Shown here piece by piece: positions 1-11,200 of a DNA stretch of 64,000 nt (position 1 is the first letter of the stretch; the number at the start of each line of letters is the position of its first letter). This DNA is from Phytophthora colocasiae (Eukaryota; Oomycota; Peronosporomycetes; Peronosporales; Peronosporaceae), in the NCBI GenBank assembly GCA_018806915.1, contig JAGKQI010000051.1, positions 186,001 through 250,000 of the forward strand. The letters run 5' to 3'. The position numbers and the translations under genes were made by a program. The notes under the pieces are model-generated. The model was given only the letters and a program-made list of their open reading frames with translations, searched no databases and was not told where the DNA came from.

Positions 1-319
1 CCAGCAAACTGCTACTTCATCCACCGGCACAAGGCCTAGGCACTCTAAATGGAGTTTTTCATTCTGGTGTCCAACGCTTTGAGCCATTCTTGGCGATTCA
101 GCACAATGCCAGACTTTTCCCTTGAGATTGAGCGGGGCCACTACTGTATCACCGAAATACGCTGAAGTACTTCACTGATGACCAGGTCCTTTGACAGTTT
201 CTCAAACCCAACCGAAAGTACACGAATCTAGGTAGTCAGATCACAACTTCATTTGTGACGAGAGATAGATAACAACACACTGATGAGCTGAAGAGACAAA
301 TTCTGATGTACAAAAGGGT

Positions 320-335
320 GGTGTTAATAAACACC
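320..335 (-). promoter_or_regulatory. Hairpin downstream of histone H1
   Basis: On the minus strand, 91 nt after the histone H1 stop codon, GGTGTT-TATT-AACACC forms a perfect 6-bp stem with a 4-nt loop. This is the geometry of the histone mRNA 3' stem-loop, although the sequence does not match the animal consensus. No AATAAA is visible on the minus strand between the stop and about position 240. A role in 3' end formation is inference. Confidence 0.35.
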
Positions 336-425
336 GAGGGATAGAGGGAAGGTTGCAGCTCGTCTGGCTGCACCCGTAATAAATCACCGACCTTGATTTC
401 TAGCACAGTGAGACATCGAAGCAAT

Positions 426-1175
426 TTACTTCTTAGCCGTCTTCTTGACCGTCTTCTTCGCCTTGGGCGAGACCTTCTTAGGAGCGGCCTTCTTGGCCGG
501 AGCCTTCTTAGGAGCAGCCTTCTTCGTGGTCGTCTTCTTAGCAGCAGCCTTCTTGGCCGTAGGCGACTTCTTAGCAGCCGTCTTCTTGGCCGGGGCCTTC
601 TTAGCAGCCACCTTCTTCGTAGCAGCAACCTTCTTGGCCGCCGTCTTCTTAGCAGCGGGTGACTTCTTAGCCACCTTAGCCACCTTCTTAACCGTCTTAG
701 CAGACTTCTCCGACACCTTAAGGCTCTTCTTGTTGGAAGCAGAGGGCTTACGCAGCTCAGGAGAGAGCTTGTACGAGCCCTTAATCTGAATGAACTTACC
801 AGCGTCCACAGCCGTACGAAGGGCCTTGTTCAAGTGGTGACTGGCATAGTTGTCCTTCTTGTTCTCGACAACCTTAGCAATAGCCTGACGGGAAGAACCA
901 TTGCGCTCCTTCAATTCCTTGATAGCGTCCACAATGAGATCAAAGTACGACGGACCATTGTCACCCGTGTTCTTAGCAGCCGGAGCCTTCTTGGCCTTAG
1001 GCTTCTTGGCCTTCGGGGCCGGTTTAGCAACGGGTTCCTGCTTTTTAGCGGCAGCAGCCGTCTTGGCCTTGCGAGCTGAAGGAGAACGCGTAGGGGCAGG
1101 GGTAGCAGCCTCCTCAGTAGAAGCAGGGGTAGTAGCGGGCGTAGGCTCCGCGGCCTTAGCGTCTTCGGCAGCCAT
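426..1175 (-). CDS. Linker histone H1
   Basis: This 249-residue protein binds linker DNA at the nucleosome entry/exit site and compacts chromatin. Residues about 75-150 hold a winged-helix globular domain (SYFDLIVDAIKEL, RQAIAKVVE, HHLNKALRTAV, GKFIQIKGSYKLS). The N-terminal tail is Ala/Pro/Thr-rich and ends in a Lys-rich stretch. The C-terminal tail of about 90 residues is nearly pure Lys/Ala/Pro with recurring AAKK and APKK units, as in H1 tails. The open frame extends 47 codons upstream, but that part is not H1-like and the ATG at 1175 gives the usual MAAE-type start. The coding region has no intron. The strand opposite has Arg- or Leu-rich shadow frames only. Family assignment is firm; the subtype is not. 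Confidence 0.96.
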   Translation of the reverse strand: MAAEDAKAAEPTPATTPASTEEAATPAPTRSPSARKAKTAAAAKKQEPVAKPAPKAKKPKAKKAPAAKNTGDNGPSYFDLIVDAIKELKERNGSSRQAIAKVVENKKDNYASHHLNKALRTAVDAGKFIQIKGSYKLSPELRKPSASNKKSLKVSEKSAKTVKKVAKVAKKSPAAKKTAAKKVAATKKVAAKKAPAKKTAAKKSPTAKKAAAKKTTTKKAAPKKAPAKKAAPKKVSPKAKKTVKKTAKK

Positions 1176-1251
1176 TGGGTCTTGAGAGGGCGATAAAGAG
1201 GAAGCGAGGAGCGGTCGGAGCCGTCGGGGTCGAGTTCTTTTCTGCCAGTCA

Positions 1252-1347
1252 CGCGGAATTGAAGGGATTTTCGGATTTGGACTGCTGCAGTTTCCCGCGA
1301 AAGTAGAACTGACCAATCAGAAGGTATTGTGGGAAGGCTCCGCCAAT
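1252..1347 (-). promoter_or_regulatory. Histone H1 promoter region
   Basis: Upstream of the H1 ATG, read on the minus strand, there are two ATTGG (inverted CCAAT) boxes at 1343-1347 and 1313-1317. A palindromic TTTCGCGGGAAA lies at 1291-1302, matching E2F-type sites. A weak oomycete initiator-like TTCAATTCCGCG sits at 1252-1263. The combination is what one expects of an S-phase histone promoter. Binding is inferred, not shown. Confidence 0.5.
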
Positions 1348-1375
1348 TATAGAAGAAGAACCGAACCAACGGGTG

Positions 1376-2759
1376 AAAACAACTGATTAGGGGACAAGGA
1401 AGGGTTGTGGAACCGTATTTAAATGTAAAACCAATTTATATTTATTTACACATATCGGACTTTTGGTAAGAAAACCCGGTCACTGGTCACCAGTCGGAAT
1501 CTTGAAGGACACTTCGAGATGCCACTTGACAACTGGGGTTCCGGGGGGTATCCGGCAGAGTTGGCGTGTGACCTTGTGGTAATCCTCCTTGGTTTCTTTT
1601 GGCGTCGTGTATCCGATGTCTTACGAGTGAGTTATATTCGGTGTGATCAGATCCAAAGACCTAAAGGACCAAAGTGTTTCCAAATACAGTAGGCTTTCTG
1701 GAAAGCAAAGACTACTAGCAGAGTCCTCTTCCAACAGTTAACCAATACAATTCCGGGAGCTAATATGCCACGCAGCCGCTCTTACTACTTGTAGGCCTCG
1801 AGGGGTGAGCACTCCAATTACCAGTCGACGGGGTTTACATGGCTCGACTCCGGTGGCTTGACCAGTATTGTCGGGAATATCCTTAGAGCGAAATCCACCA
1901 AAAACGACCATGTCCTGAAAAATGCCCTACAACAAAATCAGTCAATCGCGAGCAGACGAGATACAGTCGCCGCTTTGCAAACTCTTCAGGAGAAGGAGGC
2001 CGGCGAATCTGTGGCAAATAATGTGGTGGAGCGGATCTGGCCAAAATCTGGTTGAGGCCGATCGCGATCACCACTTGCGCCCAGACACCGACTAACGGAG
2101 GGGGTCCCCCGATGATCCGTGATCTTGCTGCGTGTAGAGTTCACCTTGTGTACCCGTCGGTAGGCGGGTTACGCTCTTCCAGGTGACTTCTGAAGATGTC
2201 TCGGGACGCGAAGGATGTCTTGGGTGACGCAGGGGTGTGAGATAGCGTGGGAATACTCCACTCTACCTCGATGGGGTTGATCCGGGTCACAGGCGAATAC
2301 TCGAGCCTTGATCCGGTCGCCTGATCTTCGATCTAGGTCTTCCAAAGGTCCAATGTTGGGGATCTGGTCCCTTCCTTTACGATGCTTGCCGCTTCCTATA
2401 GCGGGTGTCTTGATGGGTTGAGAGTCGACGAGATCGTCAGGCCAAGCAGCCAATTCCTTCCGATCCGTAGTTCGCACGTAAAGGATAGATCACTAGATAG
2501 GGTAAAACTGGCCAATGTATTATCCAGAATTAACCTCTATGCTAGATCTCTTCTCCTTACCTTCTTGATGCTGGTAGGCCAATGTAATTCCCGGTTCCAG
2601 TCTTGGATGAAGGCACTTGTGAGGTCCAGAGCAAATTCGATTCTGTTTATGGTTATTCCTATGTCTACTAGTCCCATCCTCATCTGCTATCCTACGACTA
2701 CCTGACATCCGGCTACACAGCTGCCCCTCCGATCCTCGATCTCGATCTCACCTAACCCC
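1376..2759. other. No recognisable gene
   Basis: Short ORFs on both strands here have no recognisable domain and no consistent reading frame. Nothing repeat-like was seen by eye until the GATC-rich array that follows. Confidence 0.5.
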
Positions 2760-2950
2760 TGATCGCGATCAGCCGATCTGTCGATCTGGCGATCAGCCGA
2801 TCTGTTGATCTGTTGATCTGGCGATCAGCCGATCTGTCGATCTGTCGATCTGTCGATCTGTCGATCTGTCGATCTGTCGATCTGTCGATCTGTCGATCTG
2901 CCGATCTCGATCAGCCGATCTGCCGATCAGCCGATCTCGATCAACCATCT
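2760..2950. repeat. GATC-rich 8-bp tandem repeat
   Basis: The unit is GATCTGTC. Eight perfect copies run from 2831 to 2894, flanked on both sides by degenerate units (GATCTGGC, GATCAGCC, GATCTGTT, GATCTGCC). Each unit carries one GATC. There are no unique spacers, so it is not a CRISPR array. The minus strand reads through as a meaningless Arg-Ser-Thr-Asp-Gln-Ile repeat. Confidence 0.9.
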
Positions 2951-3592
2951 CGGTCATCGATCTTGGTCCACCGTCTTGAACAATGATCTCGATCAGCAAC
3001 CTTCATACTTGATCTCGCGTGCCTGTGTCGTCAACATTCCAGGTCCTGATCTTCCTGTACTTGATCACCACTCCCCATGCGACCGATGCTGCCATCAGGT
3101 CCCCTCGGCAGCATCTCACGGTTATGTTGTCACCGGCCCACCATAGATCGCACCGGCCCCGACCCTCTGCTGTCTTGATCTCCTTCTCATGCGACCTCAG
3201 GCAAGGCGCCCTTTTCTCCTCCGACCCTGAGCCGCTACGCGGGACCGTACGGCGGGTTCTCCAATCACTTAGTCTCACTCGACCAAGACGCCATCCATTC
3301 ATCGCTGGCGAGATCGAGACGAACATCGATCTGGATCCATTCGTCAGCCATCGTTCGCGCAATCTGGGGTCATCAACTGACATCTTGCTTCGCCAGAGGC
3401 CCCTGTCGCTTGATCCGACTCTCTCTGGGCCTGACGTTGCCTTTTCTCGGATTTCTTATTCGCGCTTCACAATAATTTCGCCATCATAGGCGCCTACCAC
3501 TCGGTGGGGCATCATCACCTCTCTCAACTACTCGGTGTGGTTGCACAGGTGTGTGGAGTCACTGCTGACCCCACGTATCCAATTGGGTGAAC
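2951..3592. other. Unassigned sequence with overlapping ORFs
   Basis: Two overlapping ORFs on opposite strands (3019-3489 plus, 3003-3383 minus) fill this stretch. The plus ORF begins with a hydrophobic run that could pass for a signal peptide, but no RxLR-EER or other effector motif follows. The minus ORF is Arg/Ser/Trp-rich. Neither has a family I recognise, and they cannot both be coding. It may be decayed retroelement sequence. Confidence 0.3.
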
Positions 3593-4568
3593 TACAACTT
3601 TTCTCGGGCAAAATGGCACATTTTCTAAGCAATGTGGTTTTTAATCACTCGTGCAACTTAATATTTTCTCTGGTAAGTACGATTTTTAAAGCAATGTGGC
3701 TAATTACGATTTGTTTCTCAAGCAAAATGGCGCGAAGGAGTTAACTTCACTGGTTTCAGTGGCTCATACCGGACCTCATTTCGCCCATTGCGCTCCAGCT
3801 CATACATGACTGACCCCACCACGCCTTCTCCTTCTACCGAAGCCAAGGAGTACGAGCGCAATAGCGCCAAAAAGCGAGTCCTGGGTTCCTTTTTTAGACG
3901 GTCAAGACTGGTAAAGCACCGCCCGCTCCAACAAAGTGCCCATGTATTGTACTTTACTGTACTGTACTGCCCGTCGAGTCATTTCGAAGGGTATTATCGA
4001 GAAGCAGGCACGCGGTGGCGTTCGGCCGTCTTGTGTGAAGATGACAGTGGAGGTGTTGTCGAAGTTGGAGAAATAGTTGGACGAGCAGGCGGACATGAAG
4101 CTCGAGGACGTGAAGGATTGGCTACTCAGCGACATGGACGTCAACGTAAGCGTCACTTCAATTCACCGTGCTCTCCACAGTATGCTTTACACGATCAAGG
4201 GTTTGCGCATCGAGAAATCTACGATGAATAGCAGCGAGAACAAGGCTAAGCGAATGGCGTTCGCTAAGGCGCTGAACTTGCACGTTACAGAGGGTAACTT
4301 GATCATCTACCATGACGAAACTAACTTTAGCGTCTACCTAACACGCACGCAAGGCTAGTCCAAGAAGGAGATACATTGCTTGAAGAATATCGTTTTAGCG
4401 GAGAGAGGTGAAGACATGTCGTTAGGTCAGTAGGAGACATTCCACTTTGGTTGGGAAAAGAATCGTACTTAGCCACATTGCCTTAAAAACCTTATTATCC
4501 AATTTTCGATTCTTTTAAAAAAAACACTTTGCTGGAAAAATGTGCCATTTTGCCCGGGAAAAGGTGTA
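3593..4568 (+). mobile_element. Degenerate Tc1/mariner-type transposon
   Basis: The ends are inverted repeats starting at TA dinucleotides: TACAACTTTTCTCGGGC at 3593 and, reading inward on the minus strand from 4568, TACACCTTTTCCCGGGC. Both continue with CAAAATGGCACATTTT. Similarity extends about 150 bp inward, including a second shared block with GTACGATT and GCAATGTGGC, so each end carries duplicated subterminal motifs. The TA termini fit Tc1/mariner target choice. The element is about 976 bp and contains a broken transposase. Confidence 0.85.
3988..4432 (+). pseudogene. Tc1/mariner transposase fragment
   Basis: The frame reads ARGGVRPSCVKMTVEVLSK, then a stop at 4074, then LDEQADMKLEDVKDWL, VTSIHRALHSMLYTIKG, NKAKRMAFAKAL and IIYHDETNFSVYL. 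The middle matches the helix-turn-helix part of Tc1/mariner (IS630-type) transposases, and YHDETNF holds the first catalytic Asp and the following Glu. A stop codon at about 4357 then ends the frame before the rest of the catalytic domain. With two stops and no C-terminal half the protein is dead. The location between matching inverted repeats supports the assignment. Confidence 0.8.
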
Positions 4569-4834
4569 ATCTACCAAGCTAATGCTCGAACCTATATCTT
4601 CCAGGGAGACTGTAAATAACGCATGCTGTGTTGCAGGAGTGACTGGGACCTGTTCTGTTTGCCCCATCAACAGGTGATGCTGGATATTATCCTTTTGCAA
4701 ATCGAGACGCTGGTGATTCATGAACGCTCTTCACCACGATGAAATACCAGCTAAGAAATCTCGGAAGGCTATCAGGTACTCCTCATGTAATTCGATCTCT
4801 CTTTTGATCAATGGTGATCTATGGTGATCTATGG

Positions 4835-5012
4835 TGTAATGGGTCTACCTAGACCCACTAGGTGGTGTACATGTGCGCTTACGTGCATGAGGAAGCGTGC
4901 AAATAAGATATACTTAATTTAAATATACTTGTCCAATAAGTTTAACAATCAAATATAACTCATTTAAACTGCAAATTATGGGACCTCCTAAAGCTGTTTA
5001 ATCTATTTCTAA
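4835..5012 (-). repeat. Truncated LTR of R1 (beta family)
   Basis: It starts TGTAATGGGTCTACCTAGAC and follows the E2 LTR for about 175 bp with many substitutions and small indels. It then breaks after the block homologous to CTATTTCTAA. The remaining roughly 250 bp of the LTR are missing, and gag-side beta sequence follows directly. Confidence 0.85.
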
Positions 5013-6305
5013 TGGTTACACTGATCCGCCAGTGTGCGCTCCATGGATGCCAACTTGAGGCACAGATCCAGGATTGGTTTGATGCTAGTTCATCACCGAA
5101 CCCGATACTGTTGTACTCATACAACAGTATCAACGACGACGATGTCCCCAAGGAAGTTGTCTTTGAGTCGGAGACTCGAAGCCGCGACTGCAGCGGGGCT
5201 GCGTAGGTGTGCACGGCACAGAGGAAGTTTAGTGGACTCGTAGAGTCCTGCTTGCAAGGCACTAGCCTTCGGTTCTATACAAGAACCAAGTAGGCCACTA
5301 AATACGGGACGTACTAAATTAATGTCCCTATAATTAAGGGACTGACACTAATTATATAAACTGATTTTTATTTGGCTTTATTCCCTAATCCTAAATGAAA
5401 CGGATTTAGTATCTAACATACTAAATCCTAATCAAAATGTAGTGTGTGTGGCTCTGAGCTAACTACCATTAAATGGCTACATAGGTGACGTGTGAGACAT
5501 ACGATGTGTCATACACAGATCTGTGACTTGTGCCTTTGGCCGGTGTCTACCACACTAATGTAGCCATAGCGTCCGATTTTACGCAGCGAAGAAAACTTCG
5601 CGCAAGGGAAAAGTGCCAGAGTGGCAGGCACTATGTAAGTCGTGGAACGACTTTGTTGAGAACTTCAACAAAATCACAGCAAGGATCTCCGTGGTCGTCT
5701 TGAGCCACGCGATGCTCCGAGTGCTGTGTCTGATCGCAGCACTCCTCGTGCAGGTCTAAACCCTGCAAGTTATGGTGGGCTTCGTACGCCCTCACCATTT
5801 CCGGAACGTCCTCCATCAGGACGTTCCGCGGCTCCCATGTATCTCGCTAAGGAGGAAATCCTCTCCAACGAATACGAAAACGAACCCCTTGAGATTCGTT
5901 CTCTTATGAGCCACGATCCGCTCCACAATCCAGCGGATTGCTCCACGCGCGTCGCGCAACGGCGGCGGAGGGGGTGGGAACACTCCCTCCGCATGGTCAA
6001 CGCTATGACCATGACGATCGTGCCCTGCACGATCGAGTTGCTGCGCTGGAGCAGTGCCCAGATAGCGGCTCAGAAGCAGGAGGTTCGTGTCCTCCGTGCT
6101 AAGGTCTGTGAGGCAGCTCAGACGGCCTCGAACCTCTCGTCCGGTCTCGGGACGAGAGTAAACCGGCTGAACGACCGTACGGCTTCAACCGCCAGAAGTA
6201 GGTCGGGTGTAGTCTAATGTTGGACGGTATGTCCAGCCGGTACCCGTTGCCGTGCCGTTCAAGTACTTTGAACGGCCCAATGAATCTTGGAGCAAGCCTG
6301 CTTAC
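5013..6305 (+). pseudogene. Relic of the beta antisense ORF (R1)
   Basis: The sequence is homologous to the intact antisense ORF of E2 (14008-15594) and to the overlapping 3' end of pol. Blocks at 5013-5188 and 5568-6212 align by eye. The frame is broken by the delta LTR, a small deletion, and later frameshifts; the largest surviving frame is 5726-6217. The opposite strand retains the chromodomain tail (MEDVPEMVRAYEAHHNL) near 5770-5816. From about 6213 to 6305 the sequence corresponds to the integrase C-terminus, cut by the insertion of E1. Many of the short inverted repeats are still intact, for example GGAACGTCCT with AGGACGTTCC near 5804-5828. Confidence 0.8.
5189..5567. repeat. Solo LTR-like insertion, delta family
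   Basis: The block begins TGCAGCGGGGCTGCG and runs to about CATAGCG, interrupting beta sequence on both sides. Closely related copies lie at about 33556-33953 and 45936-46090. No clean target duplication remains and about 25 bp of the host element are missing at the junction. It shares the palindromic texture of beta (GCAGC-GGG-GCTGC, TCCCT-ATAATTA-AGGGA, TAGTAT-CTAAC-ATACTA). Confidence 0.75.
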
Positions 6306-7965
6306 TGTCGCGAAGTCGGTGAAACTTTGGTCGCGGAGCAGGAGGCGTATAGTGAACCCTAGTTATACGACTACTGAAAAGGGGTTTTCAGAGCCGTACA
6401 ACGATAGGTTGGCGTGTGGTACCTTGCGGTATCCTCGTGGGTTCGTTCTTCGGAAACATGACCCTCGCCGGAGTCTGAGAATGTGTTGTGAAGAGAAGTT
6501 GGGGTTCCCTTGGAGTCTGGTGTCGGTATTCAGGAAATCCTTCCAGGAGCGCTTGGGAGTCGGAATCTCTGGAAAACAAAGTGTTTTCCAGGAAGTCGGC
6601 GGTCGAAAAGAGGTTAATATACCAGAGAAAGTCTGAAATCGGTGTCTGAATATCACAAATCCAGAACCGAGATACCTGACTTTCAGAGATAAACAACCAA
6701 TACACAGAATTCGAAATTATACAAATATATACAGCCGTTCTTATTCTTTCTAGGCCCTTGAACGGTGGGCTAACACTCCAGGTCAACTAGGGACTTGCTA
6801 CCAGACACCTGGTCTGTCTGGTATCCCTTTACGTTCGCGCACCACCCTCTAGTATAGAGGGAAAATATAAACCAATACAATCGGCTATATATAACAGTCT
6901 ACCTTGCACTCTGAAAACGACTGTCTAGTTTCCAGAGCCTGTCCAAACGAGCAATATGAAATGGGCTACCGCTAGAGACAAAACAAACGACCCAACTAGG
7001 ATATAGAATAGGCGGGTCCTTTCAGGTCTCTGCGTTACCTGATCTCCGCCTAAGGGGATTGAATAGGCGAGAGATCACACGGCAACAATCCTTGGCGTGG
7101 CCTTGCAAACAGAAATACAATGACTTCTGGGTTACACGGCAAATTGAACTCTGTTTATCGTTTATCTTCCTCATAACTATCATATCTTTCTGGTATCTCT
7201 CTTCTGCTTGTCATCTTTTGCGTCCTTTCAGCAGTCAGTCTTCATATGTCAGGTATACTTGGCTCTTGTATGTATAAGATGTCTTGACTTGATCTCAGTA
7301 TGCAGTTTGTGCAGCCGATCTCGATGGGTTAACAGGTAGAGACGTCATTACGGGGGATGTGCAGGTCAGTAATCACTTGAATGCGTGACTTGAACTTGGG
7401 TTCACTTGGTTTCAGTATGGTCTTGGATCTTCGGTGGTTTCAGAGTCTGGTATCCTGGTTTTCAGAGTCTTGGTCACTCAGAGTTAGAGATACCAGAGTT
7501 TTGAGTGAGAAACCAGAGTACGGAGCACTAATGCTTCAACGTACATGAAGATCTTGAGGGTGGCGCGGGTGCGCGGCGTCCGGCGCGCGATACTTGGTCT
7601 CTGCGGGTATATATTGTGAATCCTTGAACCATCCATCGTCGCGCTGGACGGTAACGGGATGAGGTCTCTCAGAGATACGTTCTTCTGAGAGACTTTCCGC
7701 CAGAACTTAGGCACTCATCGTCGGGGAAAGTCCGGTGACCAGACAGAGTGTAGTTGATCTTCAGAGTTGTGCACACTCTGAAGTACACTTCTGGTCCTTT
7801 GGGCCCCTTTACAGTCAGGCGAAGGTTTATCCACAATCTTCCACAGATGTCGCACGGGTGCGGCCGCATCCCAAAATCCCTTTCGCTTATAACCCATAGT
7901 ATAACCAATCCCATCGTAACGTAATGTCCACCAGTCGCTCGAAAATCGGAAAAAACATCATGTCA
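6306..7965 (-). repeat. 3' LTR of E1 (LTR A)
   Basis: This 1660-bp LTR is the downstream one in native orientation. From 7140 to the right end it differs from the partner LTR at only about five positions. To the left of 7140 the two differ at dozens of sites, with a completely different block at about 7060-7138. Its right end abuts the polypurine tract. Confidence 0.93.
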
Positions 7966-7979
7966 ACCGCCCCTCCTGG
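7966..7979 (-). promoter_or_regulatory. Polypurine tract of E1
   Basis: The minus strand reads CCAGGAGGGGCGGTT directly before the LTR start TGACATGATG. It is the expected plus-strand primer position for an element transcribed on the minus strand. Confidence 0.75.
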
Positions 7980-8178
7980 TCACGATCCATCAGTGCGGAA
8001 CTTTCTCCAAGCTGTGTATCATGGCCAGGCCTATCAAACATTCTGATAGACGGTTTTCAGAGCGTAGTGTAGCTGCAACTCTCTGCCAGTTGCCCGGTTT
8101 TCAGAGTCTCTGGTGCCCCGTCGCACAGTCTGATTCTCTCAGACTCAGAAACTTTAATTTGACTCGCCCAACGGGCGA

Positions 8179-8193
8179 TCATTTTCCAATCTC
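8179..8193 (+). promoter_or_regulatory. Oomycete initiator/FPR before the antisense ORF
   Basis: TCATTTTCCAATCTC matches the oomycete core promoter (TCATTYY, one base, CAWTTT) at nearly every position. It lies 28 bp upstream of the ATG at 8207. It implies that the ORF is transcribed from its own start on the strand opposite gag-pol. Confidence 0.6.
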
Positions 8194-8206
8194 TGTCCTC
8201 TCGCTC

Positions 8207-11200
8207 ATGACTGAGGAAACCAGCGCTTCTTTGAGCTCAAACGCCTCAGCGAGTGGGGTGGCAGGCGACGCCACAGGCACCTGTCCTGCTTCGGCAACTG
8301 CCAGTGTGGTGCAGGGTGGAGATGTTGGTTCAGCCACATCGCCAGGCGGCAGCTCTAGCGCCCCAGCCCGTGCGTCCGAGCCTAAGCATTCACAAGTCGA
8401 TGATCTGGGTGAGAATCTCCCCGGTGGCACTATTGACCCGGCTGGCTCCGGTGATCTTTCGCCAACGCCTGTTTCACATGGGGGTTCCAGTTCTGAATTC
8501 TCTGAGGGAACTCCTGGTGTTTTCAGACCGCGAGCTTTCGGCGCCCCACGGCTTTTGTCCACGGAAGAGGTCGATCGGCTGTTTCGTCAGGGTCTGGTGA
8601 CGTCCACAGGAGACCAAGTCACGGCGTTGGGGGACTCTGATGTTCCCCAGAATTATGTTGCTCCCATCGTCAAACCAGAGGGACGTGCCTTTCTGGTGAG
8701 TACTCCTGCACGGGCTGAAGATTTCAGAAGAGGGCGTCACATAGCGAACGCGTATGGTGGCCCCTGTGTACTCGTGGGTTACGAGGCACTCACCGATGAA
8801 GACCTCCGGGAGCTGGAGCGGGTGATCCCAAGCTTCGATCCTGACGAAGTCGTGTCTCCATGCGCCCAGACTCCAGACGTGCGCACTCTGGATGCCTTGA
8901 CGTCGTCTGTGGATGTTCGCCGAGAACTGGGGTATTTGGTTTCTCACGTCTCCCCCACTCGGCTTGCCGAGAAAGTTTTTCGGGCGGCCGGATGCCTAAA
9001 GCTTATGACTGCTGCTCACCGTCGCCTTCGGGAACGTGTTGGTTCTCAGAACGGTGTCGCCTTGATCGATGCTGCAGCAGCGCGCTCTGAATGCGAAGAA
9101 ATCAAGCGTGAGTGGGTACCGCACTGTCAATACTGGAAGCACGAGCTTAAGTGTGCCCAGAAAGACGCCGGTGTGGTAGAAGAACGCATGACTTCGGAGA
9201 TTCAGGATCTCAAGGCTCACTACCAGGACCAAGTGGAAGCTCTGAAGTCGGACAAGGCAGCTCTGAAATCCCAAGTCGCTGATCTTCAAGCGCAGGTCTC
9301 GATTCTGAAATCGCGTCCTGAAGTCAAACCCACAGATCCATGGGGATTCTCAGGGTTCTTACAAGAGAACTCTGAAATCTCCGGTAATTGGGATCGGCTT
9401 CATGACCTTCTGGTGTCGTTTCAAGAGAATACTATCGTTCCTGATAACTGGACGACTGTCATCAGTGTGACAGCTTTGGACGCACGGAAGAAGCCTGTTC
9501 CTGATTTCAAGAAACGGCTTTCTGAAGAACGAGCTCGTCGGGCTGCTGAGAAGGCTGCGAAGACCACCAGAGTTCTGGATCTTACTCGTCCAAGTGCTGA
9601 AGCCTCAGAGTCCAAGAGCGAGAGCCCACGGTATCTGTCATACCCACCGAAGCCCCAGACTCTGAAATCATCTCCGAAGCGGCCGTTCAAGTGGGACTCC
9701 AAGAATTTGCAGCGTCGCCCGTCCGGACACAAGCCCGTTGAAGACTCGGCGCTTCCGGCGAATGCAGGTTCCAAGGTGGCAAAGTCTGAGGTCCACAAGA
9801 GGCTCCCTGGTGACGTGGTCTGGAAGGAAGTTCGAACCGACCTCCGCCAAGCCCTGCTATCTGGGATCAAGTATGATAAAGCCATGGAGTGGTTAGCGTC
9901 AGACAAAGAGGCTCACAGTCTCTTTAGCAGTCCGGTTCTCATTCAGATGTTGGTGAGTCTGGTATTTTCTCGTCGCCTGGATTCCACTCTCTGGGCCAAG
10001 TACGTCCCCGAAGTGTATTACCAGATGGCCGACGAGGTGGTGGATCGTCACATCTCAGCTGGTACCGAGCCTGCAGCCTGGGGTGATCTGGATGGTCACG
10101 TGAATTATCCAGAAAGTGATGTCGAGTCCACCGCCGACAACCCCAAGGATGATCCGGATTACAAGGATTCTGGTACGATCGAGTCCAGAGATGAAGATGA
10201 CGACGAGAGCTCTGGTGACGGTGCGTCTGTCGACAGCGATTCCGAGAGCGACAAGTCTGAAGACAAGAAGTCTGAAGACAGGAAGTCTGGGAACAAGAAC
10301 TCTGGGGGCAAGAAGTCCGGGAGCAAGAAGTCTGATGACCACCCGCTGGTTCCAAGCGTCCCCGGGATTCTGATGACGACTCAGACTCTGATGATGGACC
10401 TATCATCCCCACCAAGAAGTCCAAGAGAAGTATCGCATCCGTAAAGGCCCATACCAGTCCCAAGTCTCGCCCGAAGTCCACCAGTGGAAGTGGACCGAAG
10501 TGCAAAAGTTCTTCTGGGAAAGCGCGTAGTCTGGTGTCCAAGTCCTACAACTCCCTGACGGTCAAGGAGCTCCAGGTGGTGGAAACACCAGACTGTGAGG
10601 CATCCTCCTGGTTGTACTACGGTATCAGGGTACAACGAGTGAGCTCTACCAAGACCACCACTGGCCAGACATTGGGTTTCCCAGACTACGAGGTGCACAA
10701 ACACTCATGTGCCATCCTCAAGAAGCGCTGGGACTCTGAGCGGTACTGTGCAGTCCTCCGCAAGAAGCGCGCCCCTTGGAAAGTCATGTTCGACAACCGA
10801 TTCTCAGAGTTTTACTTCCACAAGCGGGAGGAACTGGGGCCCATGGTGTTGGCTGACGTGGAAGACATCGTGCGCAGCATGAAGAAGCATGCTCAAGCCT
10901 TCTGGGAGCGTACTCATTGGGCAACTATGGACGTTGAAGCTGACGACAAGTCTGCGGAGCTTCACAAGTACCGGGCCATGCGTCGTGGTGCCATGATTCG
11001 TCAGCACAACGCCCTCATCCGAAAGGTCCTGAAGCACAAGGACTTCCCAGAGTCGATACTCTCAGAGCCCGGCATCTGGGTCGTTCCTGACAAGTCCTGT
11101 CCCTGGATCTGGCAAGATCCCAGAGTCGCGGAGCTCGGGGGTCCCAAGTGTCTGAGTCTGGAGACGCGACTGGGCGACTTGGATGCGATTGAGCCTGCTC

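Noticed and set aside
236..628. Arg/Leu-rich minus-strand ORF over the histone tail
   Set aside because: It is the histone H1 Lys/Ala codon repeat read in another frame; composition is explained by that.
2760..2950. CRISPR-like array
   Set aside because: Direct 8-bp tandem repeats without unique spacers, in a eukaryotic context.
2793..2999. ORF across the GATC repeat
   Set aside because: The protein is only the translated 8-bp repeat.
3019..3489. Possible secreted effector with hydrophobic N-terminus
   Set aside because: No RxLR, EER, LFLAK or Cys-rich pattern follows, and an opposite-strand ORF of similar length overlaps it.
10339..10360. Programmed -1 frameshift in the E1 antisense ORF
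   Set aside because: No slippery heptamer and no obvious downstream structure; a single lost C in a CCC run explains it.
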